DNA of 12,808 nucleotides from Planctomycetota bacterium (GTDB taxonomy: Bacteria > Planctomycetota > Phycisphaerae > WQYP01), in NCBI GenBank assembly GCA_021805585.1, contig JAJZEY010000210.1:1-12808 (forward strand), given 5' to 3'. The notes beneath the pieces were generated by a model. It was not told where the DNA came from and did not search any database. It saw only the letters and a list, made by a program, of their open reading frames with translations. The translations under genes were made by a program, and so were the position numbers. Below are positions 7,227-12,808 of the stretch, piece by piece (positions within the stretch are counted from its first letter, which is position 1; every line of letters begins with the position of its first letter).

Positions 7227-7380
7227 GAGCCGTGCGGGCAGGGGCGCTTTTTGATGACCGCTTATCTCCGCAAACGACCGGGCTGGAGGACCATGCCTGC
7301 TATTTTCAGAAACGTCGCGGGCGGGCATAAATCGGACCGTTTTGCATTCCGCACTGTGCCCCGGATAGAATCGTGGTAAT

Positions 7381-8538
7381 TCACTTGCCGGCGGATTCCG
7401 TCGGATCCGGGCCGGGCGGCGAAAACAGGCTCGCCACCAGCGCCAATGCAGTCAGTGGCGAAAACCGGCGTTCATTGCTGATCGCATATACCGGTTCCCA
7501 GCATTCCGGATTCAGACCAGACCGGAACCGCTCCAGCGATGAAAAGCGATAGATGGACTGACCCAATCGCAGAGCCGCGTGGGCCGCCGCCTTAAACCAG
7601 CGCGGATTTTGTTCCCATGCACCCGGGCAACGGCGGCTAAGCGCTACCAGCCCCAGCGTGGCATAAACGGCATCGCGACCGGCCAGTTCCAGCATCAATT
7701 GATGAAGCAGCAATTCGGTTGTCCCATTGGGCGCACCAGGCCGTCTTGCGATATGTTCAATATAGTAACCACGCCGCGCCGGAACTGGAGATGCCACCAC
7801 ATAGGCCAAAACTTCCCGGCCACCGGTCAGACCGGCTGCAAGCACTACCCGGCCGGGCAACCGCTGAGCAAGGACGCGCGGCTCGGCCAGAAATTTCATT
7901 CCATACCAGCGTCCGTGCAACCAAGCCCGCAGGCAGTCATTTATTTCCCGATTGTGCGCGGCCGTCTCCGGTGCCACGGCATGAATCTGTACACCTTTCG
8001 CCTGCGCCCGGCGAATTTGCCGGCTTGGACCGCCGGGCCTCTGCACGCGCTTCAGCCAGTTTTGTGGATTCCAGACGGGCTGTGCGCCCAGACACAAGCG
8101 GGCATAGCCGCCGGTTTGACTTTCCCCCCATTGGCCCTGCACACATAAAAAGCACGCGATGCGACCCTGCTTCCTCGCGAAAGCGCAAAATTCATCGGCG
8201 ACGGCGGATATCCGATGCGGAGCCGCAATCGGCATGCCGGCGGCTATCACGTAATCCCCACGAATCACATATCCCACCATTGCATCGCGCTGTGCGGAAA
8301 ACCAACGGCTGACCACCGGCGAAAGATTCTGCCAGCAGACCGCATCATGGCCGAACCGGTTCAGCAATTCCAGCGCATGATGATCCGGATGGCGATGGTC
8401 GGCGGCCACCGGCCCGGCCTGGCAGGGGTTCAGGGTAAGCGCGTGCGGTTTGAATTGCCCGTTGGAATTCCGCTTATGGTTCAGAAAAGGAGTCAACAAC
8501 TCGGCCACTGCAGATGGTTTCCATTCTGAAAAAGCCAT
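7381..8538 (-). CDS. DUF2156 / MprF C-terminal-like GNAT-fold protein (putative aminoacyl-lipid or aminoacyl transferase)
   Basis: A 385-residue protein without membrane segments that matches the soluble catalytic part of MprF/LpiA (LPG synthase C-terminal domain, DUF2156). MprF moves lysine or alanine from aminoacyl-tRNA onto phosphatidylglycerol. Motifs in order are FGHDAVCWQNLSP (about 62-74), VGYVIRGDYVIAAGMPIAA (88-106), PSRQIRRAQAKGV (171-183), EHIARRPGAPNGTTELLL (261-278) and LERFRSGLNPECWEPVYA (335-352). This is the two-lobe GNAT pattern. The MprF flippase and membrane half are absent, so the acceptor may be a lipid reached from the cytoplasm or something else. ATG 8538 has GGTGG 8 bases upstream; GTG 8550 in the same frame has no clear site. 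It lies 42 bases after the ABC permease, last in a probable operon. The family is clear and the substrate is not. Confidence 0.83.
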   Translation of the reverse strand: MAFSEWKPSAVAELLTPFLNHKRNSNGQFKPHALTLNPCQAGPVAADHRHPDHHALELLNRFGHDAVCWQNLSPVVSRWFSAQRDAMVGYVIRGDYVIAAGMPIAAPHRISAVADEFCAFARKQGRIACFLCVQGQWGESQTGGYARLCLGAQPVWNPQNWLKRVQRPGGPSRQIRRAQAKGVQIHAVAPETAAHNREINDCLRAWLHGRWYGMKFLAEPRVLAQRLPGRVVLAAGLTGGREVLAYVVASPVPARRGYYIEHIARRPGAPNGTTELLLHQLMLELAGRDAVYATLGLVALSRRCPGAWEQNPRWFKAAAHAALRLGQSIYRFSSLERFRSGLNPECWEPVYAISNERRFSPLTALALVASLFSPPGPDPTESAGK

Positions 8539-8580
8539 ATCCGAAGCCACCGGGGCACTGATTCGGCGACGGGTCGGCCT

Positions 8581-9732
8581 TCAGGTCAGTTCGCGGTTAC
8601 GGAACATCGCCACCGCAAGGCTCAACGCGGCACCGATATAAAACAACCCGTAAAGGCAGGACAGGCCGACAAACTCCCAGATCTCTCCCCAGGTCGGGGC
8701 GTTGGGCACAAAGTGGCCGCTCATGCTGAAATTCCGATAAACCAGACACGAATTTAAGTCAAAGTTGCTGAGGTAGGGCAGCAGGTAGCTGGCACTTTCG
8801 GCCATCCCCTGCCAGGGCGATCCCATGTGCAGCAGCGAAACATAACGGGTCAGATTGGCAATAATGTAAAGCAGCACAATCACGGTCATGTTCAGCGCCA
8901 GGCTGAAACGCGTGGCGATGGCGGTGCTGATGGCGGCCAGCGTGGAAAGTTCCATAAACTGAAGGATAAAGGCCGGAATCATGGCCAGAATGGCCCGGTC
9001 ATTGTGCCAGTACATGGCCATCCGCTGCATCGGGCTTGCGACATCCAGACTGATGCGCTGGTCCGAAAAATACCGCAGCCACGCACAACTTCCGCCTATC
9101 AGAATACAGACAAACATGGTGACAAATATCAGACAGACCACCCCCAGATATTTCCCCAGAATGACCTGCCAGCGGGCCACCGGCTTGCTCATCAGGGTCA
9201 GCATGGTGCGGTTTTCGATTTCCTCATCAATCACTTTGCCCGTCGCGAATACCATGATCACCAGCACAAACATCAGCGCGAAGGACAGGGCTACATCGCG
9301 GTACATTTTTGTGTCATCGCCGAACGTGTTAAACGGTACAAACGCGGTAATAAGAATGGCGGCTATGGCCAGAAAAAAGACAATCAGGGTAAATGGCTGC
9401 AAAAGCGCTTCGTAATAAGTGACTCTGGTCATCGCTCCAACCCGGCTGAAACTAAGAATGGGCAATACTATGAATTCCATTACACCGAAGATGCCCACAC
9501 CGCCCGATGCCGCCATAAATATGACCAGCCACATGCGCCACATATTCGCTGCACCGGCCACATTGTTGGCGTGCGCCATCGCCACACCATGGTTGTTTTT
9601 GCCGACGGTTGAAGCGATAACCGCCGTATTCTCCGCCGACGACACATGACTGCGGAAAAGCAGATACACGCATAGCGTGCCCAGCAGAATCGCCGAAAGA
9701 GTGATTAGATACACGACGGATGCTTTTCTCAC
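8581..9732 (-). CDS. ABC-2 type transporter permease
   Basis: A 383-residue polytopic membrane protein. Strong hydrophobic segments lie at about residues 5-26, 68-95, 112-134, 148-166, 193-216, 250-275, 278-297 and 352-376. The signature KVIDEEIENRTMLTLMSKPV (about 166-185), followed by ARWQVILGKYLG, is the cytoplasmic coupling motif of ABC-2 permeases. The family exports lipids, polysaccharides, drugs or peptides with a separate ATPase. The first 100 residues (two hydrophobic segments around an SSAENTAVIA... loop) look added in front of a more usual start at MTRVTYYEALLQP. The frame stays open upstream to 10029, but that part overlaps the acylphosphatase. GTG 9732, with AAAGGA (9745-9740) 7 bases away, is the best start. 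No ATP-binding subunit is encoded in the window, so its partner must lie elsewhere. Confidence 0.85.
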   Translation of the reverse strand: MRKASVVYLITLSAILLGTLCVYLLFRSHVSSAENTAVIASTVGKNNHGVAMAHANNVAGAANMWRMWLVIFMAASGGVGIFGVMEFIVLPILSFSRVGAMTRVTYYEALLQPFTLIVFFLAIAAILITAFVPFNTFGDDTKMYRDVALSFALMFVLVIMVFATGKVIDEEIENRTMLTLMSKPVARWQVILGKYLGVVCLIFVTMFVCILIGGSCAWLRYFSDQRISLDVASPMQRMAMYWHNDRAILAMIPAFILQFMELSTLAAISTAIATRFSLALNMTVIVLLYIIANLTRYVSLLHMGSPWQGMAESASYLLPYLSNFDLNSCLVYRNFSMSGHFVPNAPTWGEIWEFVGLSCLYGLFYIGAALSLAVAMFRNRELT

Positions 9733-9739
9733 GCAAAAA

Positions 9740-9745
9740 TCCTTT
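9740..9745 (-). promoter_or_regulatory. Ribosome binding site deciding the start of the ABC permease
   Basis: On the minus strand AAAGGA lies 7 bases before GTG 9732, inside the 14-base gap after the acylphosphatase stop. The competing in-frame GTG at 9750 overlaps that stop codon but has no purine-rich site upstream. Confidence 0.6.
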
Positions 9746-9746
9746 T

Positions 9747-10022
9747 TCACCAGGTAATTCGTAAGGGCGATTCCAGACCGGCCGCGGGTTCGTGCCGCAC
9801 CACCGTCTGACTGATATACCCCCGGAAGTGATCGGCCAGGCCCGTCAACAAGCGGTCCATTTCCGCCGGGTCCCCCTCCATATCCAGCTCTACCCGGCCG
9901 TCCGCGAGATTGCGCACCGTACCAGCCAGCGCACTTCGCCGCGCCAGTTCCACCGTGACCTGACGGAACCCGACGCCTTGAACACGACCGGAAAAAATTA
10001 CAACGCGGCGCTGACGGATCAT
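9747..10022 (-). CDS. acyP: Acylphosphatase
   Basis: A 91-residue acylphosphatase, the usual size for this small cytoplasmic enzyme, which hydrolyses carboxyl-phosphate bonds such as acetyl- or carbamoyl-phosphate. The signature GRVQGVGFR is at residues 12-20, with catalytic Arg20. VRNLADGRVELDMEG (36-50) supplies the catalytic Asn38. The start is ATG 10022, with AGGA (10032-10029) 6 bases upstream; the frame is open further upstream but has no family sequence there. The stop is 14 bases before the ABC permease start, so the two are probably cotranscribed. The squalene-hopene cyclase ends 215 bases upstream. A functional link to the neighbours is not evident, since acylphosphatase genes occur in many contexts. 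Its substrate carbamoyl phosphate is the product of the carB enzyme at the other end of the window, which is likely coincidental. Confidence 0.95.
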   Translation of the reverse strand: MIRQRRVVIFSGRVQGVGFRQVTVELARRSALAGTVRNLADGRVELDMEGDPAEMDRLLTGLADHFRGYISQTVVRHEPAAGLESPLRITW

Positions 10023-10237
10023 GATCCATCCTGTGTTTTGTCGCACCGGCGACCCACGCCGGGCACCGGCCGGCAAAGCCCGCCGGTCAGATGAGTTTAT
10101 GGCCGACGGATTCCGCAGGCAACCGCCTGACAAAATGGATGCTTGTCCGACTGGGCCACACATCCGCACGGGTTTGGTGTTCCCGACGGATTCAGGGCAC
10201 ATTGGGCAATCGCGGCGACGGGGCGAACGCCATGTAA
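10023..10237. other. 215-base gap between cyclase and acylphosphatase genes
   Basis: No gene is supported. On the minus strand ACCGGC and GCCGGCCGGT form a GC-rich hairpin near 10060-10095 without a T-run. I see no clear promoter, so whether the cyclase is on the same transcript as the three genes that follow is undecided. Confidence 0.4.
10029..10032 (-). promoter_or_regulatory. Ribosome binding site deciding the start of acylphosphatase
   Basis: AGGA on the minus strand with a 6-base spacer to ATG 10022. It supports the 91-residue product over the 199-residue open frame that extends into the end of the cyclase gene. Confidence 0.55.
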
Positions 10238-12319
10238 CTACCGCCGAAGTCGCCGATAACGCGCCAAGGCCATTAACGGAAAATAAAGGCGGTACAAATG
10301 GTACTTCAGATAAAACACGCGTGGAAAACCGGTGCCGGTGAACCAAGGCTCATCCCAGTTGCCATCGGCATTTTGATTACCGACCAGCCACGCAATTGCC
10401 CGTTCTACCGCCGGGTCGTTATGCCCGACGGCCAGCAGGCCCATCGCGCCCCAGGCAGTTTGTGATGGCGTGCTTGGCCCGCGGCCTTTAAGTTCAGGAT
10501 TGTCATACGTTTGACAGCTTTCGCCCCAACTTCCATCCGGCTTCTGACACGACCGCAGCCAATCGGCGGCACGCCTTACAAAGCGCTGGTCCATCGGTTC
10601 CCCAACGGACCGCAGGCCGGTCAGCACCTGCCAGGTGCCATAGATGTAATTCACGCCCCAGCGGCCAAACCAGCAGCCCTCTTTTTCCTGCGTGTCTTTG
10701 AGAAAATTAATCGCTTTGCGCACCGCCGGATGGGTACAGGTGATGCCGTTATGGCCCAGACATTCCAGAACGCGCGCCGCAATATCCGGGCAGGAAGGAT
10801 CCTGAATCGCGTTGTGATCAGCGAACGGAACATGCTCAAGAATGGGTCGCTGCCGCGTCCGGTCAAATGCCGCCCAGCCGCCATCGTCATTCTGCATGGC
10901 GAAAAGCCAGTTCAGCCCCCGTTTAATTCCGCCCGCCGCCGCCGTTCCGCCGGTACGCTTAAGCGCCATCACCACCATGGCGGTGTCATCGACATCCGGG
11001 TAGTGCGGATTATTAAATTCAAAGAACCAGCCGCTAGGCTCCACGCCGGGGCAATTCTTCATCCAATCGCTTCCCTGGCGACATTCCTTTTCCAGCAGCC
11101 AGCGATTGGTCTGTCGGGCGGCGGGATGGTCTTCCTTAATCCCTGCTTCCGCAAGGGCGTTTAATGCGATGCCGGTATCCCAGACCGGCGACCAGCAGGG
11201 CTGTATTCGAATGGTTTCGCCCTCTCGGATAAACAGGCCGCAAAGGTCTTTATGGGCTTTGGCCACCAGCGGATGATCATCCGGATAGCCGAGGGTTTTA
11301 AGCACTATCAGAATGTAAACCATGGGCGGAAAAATAGCCCCCAGGCCGTCACATCCTTCCATGTGTTCAATTAACCATTTTTCCGCCTCGCGCAGCGCCA
11401 GCGGACGAAGCGGAGTGACCGCCGTTTTTTCATAACGCTTAAGCGACAAATCCAGCAGATGGAACATTTCCCGCCAGCTTCGCGGCAGGCCGCGCAAACG
11501 AAACGCCGGATTGCTGGCACCCTGCGGATCGTTAAAGAGTTCAGCAATGCCCATTTCCGGCGGCAGTTTTCGCACGGGCCGATGGGCGCTGACAATGGCC
11601 AGGGGGAGAATCATGGTGCGGCTCCAGGCGGATACCGCATACAGGTTGAAATAAATCCACTTGGGCAGAAGCACAATTTCCGGAGGAATGCTTGGGCAGG
11701 CCGCATAGCTGATCTGCCCCAGCGCCGCCAGATAAAACTTGCTGAAGCTGTTGCACTGTTCCGCGCCGCCCAACTGTGCCACCACGCGGCGCGCCGCGCG
11801 CATGTGGGACGCATGAATATCATCCCCCATCAGCTTAAGCGCAAAATACCCTTTTACGGTACCGCTCAGGTCGCTGTTGCCACCGGGAAACATGCTCCAA
11901 CCGCCGTCCGCCTGCTGAATACCGCGAAGATAGTTGGCGATCAGGGGAAGGTTCGGATCATTTTCCTGCTCAAGAAAGAACTTTAGCATGATATATTCAG
12001 ATTCCAGAATGCTGTCGCCCTGCAATTCCCCCACCCAGTACCCATCCGGATGGTGCTTACTTAACAGGCATTGCACGGCGGATTCCAGGCTCGCGGCCAC
12101 TTGATCATCGGTCGGCATGCGGTGTTCCAAGGCGTCCAATTCCAGCATTTCAGGATCATTTATTCGTGGCGTGCCCAAGTCCTGGGCGACGCCGTTTTTT
12201 AGATCATTTAATCCATTACCCGCACCGGACAAATGCTCATTTTCCGCGCGGCCCCCCTTGGCCGCCCCGGACGCGCCAGTCGCCTCGGTTGAATGTTGAC
12301 GGTTTTGCGTTCGCGTCAC
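10238..12319 (-). CDS. shc: Squalene-hopene cyclase
   Basis: A 693-residue (from GTG 12319) class II triterpene cyclase that folds squalene into hopene/hopanol, the first committed step of hopanoid synthesis; the family is a monotopic membrane protein. The catalytic DVDD motif is at residues 442-445 (HYPDVDDTAMVVMAL). QW repeats include QQADGGW (135-141), QNDDGGWAAF (476-485), QEKEGCWFGRWG (544-555), QKPDGSWGES (592-601) and QNADGNWDEPWFTGTGFP (649-666). GRGPSTPSQTAW (612-623) and the C-terminal FYLKYHLYRLYFP are also typical. Family similarity starts near residue 70, so about 60 polar, low-complexity residues precede it. AAGG lies 4 bases before GTG 12319, which supports the long form; Met59 or Met68 could be the real start. 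No squalene-synthesis genes (hpnC, hpnD, hpnE) are in the window. Confidence 0.97.
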   Translation of the reverse strand: MTRTQNRQHSTEATGASGAAKGGRAENEHLSGAGNGLNDLKNGVAQDLGTPRINDPEMLELDALEHRMPTDDQVAASLESAVQCLLSKHHPDGYWVGELQGDSILESEYIMLKFFLEQENDPNLPLIANYLRGIQQADGGWSMFPGGNSDLSGTVKGYFALKLMGDDIHASHMRAARRVVAQLGGAEQCNSFSKFYLAALGQISYAACPSIPPEIVLLPKWIYFNLYAVSAWSRTMILPLAIVSAHRPVRKLPPEMGIAELFNDPQGASNPAFRLRGLPRSWREMFHLLDLSLKRYEKTAVTPLRPLALREAEKWLIEHMEGCDGLGAIFPPMVYILIVLKTLGYPDDHPLVAKAHKDLCGLFIREGETIRIQPCWSPVWDTGIALNALAEAGIKEDHPAARQTNRWLLEKECRQGSDWMKNCPGVEPSGWFFEFNNPHYPDVDDTAMVVMALKRTGGTAAAGGIKRGLNWLFAMQNDDGGWAAFDRTRQRPILEHVPFADHNAIQDPSCPDIAARVLECLGHNGITCTHPAVRKAINFLKDTQEKEGCWFGRWGVNYIYGTWQVLTGLRSVGEPMDQRFVRRAADWLRSCQKPDGSWGESCQTYDNPELKGRGPSTPSQTAWGAMGLLAVGHNDPAVERAIAWLVGNQNADGNWDEPWFTGTGFPRVFYLKYHLYRLYFPLMALARYRRLRR

Positions 12320-12693
12320 GATGCCTTGGCCCTTTTAAATGCGCCAGCGGCCGGAACATTCGCTCCCGCCAGCCGGATATGTGACCGGAATACCGCTTTC
12401 TCCAGCCACCAAACACTCTAAAAGCTAGCAGAAGTCGCCCCAACCGGCAAGGCGGACGCCCCGTTAGAGCGCCAGGAGGCTGCCAATAAATCGGGCGTCA
12501 GGCCATGCCGGATTTTATGAAGTGGCGTTGGCCTTAAAAAAATGCGGGCGGTGAAGACGAAAAGCCGCACCACGCCAGGAAAATTGGCGAACCCTCGCCG
12601 GGGGCGTGCCCGCCTTTTATGGAGAAGGTCGCTGGTGTTCTGTCACGCCTGCAAATGTTATTTGGGGCGGACATGGCGGCTGTCTTATTTGTC

Positions 12694-12705
12694 GGGCAAG
12701 ATGCC
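12694..12705. repeat. Diverged third copy of the GGGCARGATGCC motif
   Basis: GGGCAAGATGCC matches copy 1 (GGGCAGGATGCCC) with one change; one frame reads VGQDAGP, like HGQDARA in copy 1. Only a 4-bp stem (GGCA/TGCC) remains. It is too short to be sure it is homologous rather than chance. Confidence 0.3.
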
Positions 12706-12713
12706 GGCCCCCG

Positions 12714-12731
12714 GCGTTGCCGCCGCAACGC
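12714..12731. repeat. Perfect 7-bp hairpin GCGTTGC-CGCC-GCAACGC
   Basis: The arms 12714-12720 and 12725-12731 are exact complements with a 4-base loop. No T-run follows on either strand, so an intrinsic terminator is unlikely. It begins 9 bases after the third motif copy. Confidence 0.4.
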
Positions 12732-12808
12732 AGAGCATCTATGAGCAAGCCTTTGTCAAGTGCAAATAGAGGGCTATTTAGAATTTTTCTTTCGCCTCGA
12801 ACCATGTC

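Larger units (their letters stand above)
12320..12808. other. Intergenic region upstream of the cyclase, running to the window end
   Basis: No gene is supported over these 489 bases. Short ORFs occur in several frames on both strands with no recognisable product. A 41-codon ORF (12619-12744, +) overlaps by ATGA with a frame open to the window end from ATG 12741, but neither has a good ribosome site. A diverged palindrome copy lies at 12694-12705 and a perfect hairpin at 12714-12731. A TTGACA on the minus strand (12759-12754) could be a -35 element but has no convincing partner. The cyclase promoter probably lies in this region but I cannot place it. Confidence 0.5.

Noticed and set aside
7254..7379. 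41-codon ORF (+) exactly filling the gap between the convergent SGNH and DUF2156 genes
   Set aside because: It starts ATG after a T-rich stretch with only a distant AGGGG, has no recognisable motif, and an ORF this short is expected by chance at this G+C.
8827..9612. Plus-strand ORF (261 codons) opposite the ABC permease
   Set aside because: It is rich in His, Gln, Asn and Arg, which is the usual antisense of hydrophobic membrane codons. The minus-strand permease explains the region.
10511..11164. Plus-strand ORF (217 codons) opposite squalene-hopene cyclase
   Set aside because: It is a shadow frame; the cyclase motifs cover the same bases on the minus strand.
12534..12805. Two minus-strand ORFs (62 and 64 codons) upstream of the cyclase
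   Set aside because: Neither has a recognisable domain or start signals, and they overlap each other in different frames.
12741..12808. Frame open to the window end from ATG 12741 (+), starting MSKPLSSANRG
   Set aside because: It could be the start of a downstream gene, but there is no ribosome site and only 22 codons are visible. It cannot be supported.
12780..12808. GGTTCGAGG on the minus strand at the window edge, resembling a tRNA T-loop
   Set aside because: The flanking bases cannot form the five-pair T-stem and no other cloverleaf arm fits.

Overview
This looks like a chromosomal window from a hopanoid-producing, Gram-negative-type bacterium with fairly high G+C and frequent GTG starts. 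The gene content suggests Planctomycetota (perhaps Phycisphaerae) or a neighbouring PVC group: an uncharacterised GH95-like glycosidase next to SGNH esterases, long intergenic spacers with GGGCAGGATGCCC-type palindromes, and a CarB with an insert. The assignment comes from gene style, not from a search, and is moderately confident at best.

Layout. Positions 2-1114 hold the 3' third of carB (+). Positions 1115-2471 are a 1.36-kb spacer with a possible carB terminator, a short ORF with good initiation signals, two related palindromes, and a regulated-promoter-like cluster just before the next gene block. Positions 2475-7226 (+) carry three co-directional exported proteins: a large GH95-like glycosidase with a LamG/ConA-like insertion, a SASA-type (sialate O-acetylesterase-like) carbohydrate esterase, and a PAF-acetylhydrolase-like SGNH hydrolase. 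They read as a small export-directed module for deacetylating and cleaving an acetylated glycan.

This block converges (154-bp gap) on a minus-strand block read from right to left: squalene-hopene cyclase (12319-10238), acylphosphatase (10022-9747), an ABC-2 type permease (9732-8581) and a soluble DUF2156/MprF-C-like GNAT-fold protein (8538-7381). The last three are nearly contiguous and probably co-transcribed. The cyclase and the DUF2156 protein both point to membrane-lipid modification. Positions 12320-12808 contain no gene I can support, but do hold a third, diverged copy of the palindrome and a perfect 7-bp hairpin.

No tRNA, rRNA, CRISPR array, transposase or phage gene was seen. The most interesting parts are the glycosidase (active-site motifs differing from classical GH95, plus the inserted domain) and the promoter/operator architecture at 2099-2239 that may control its cluster.
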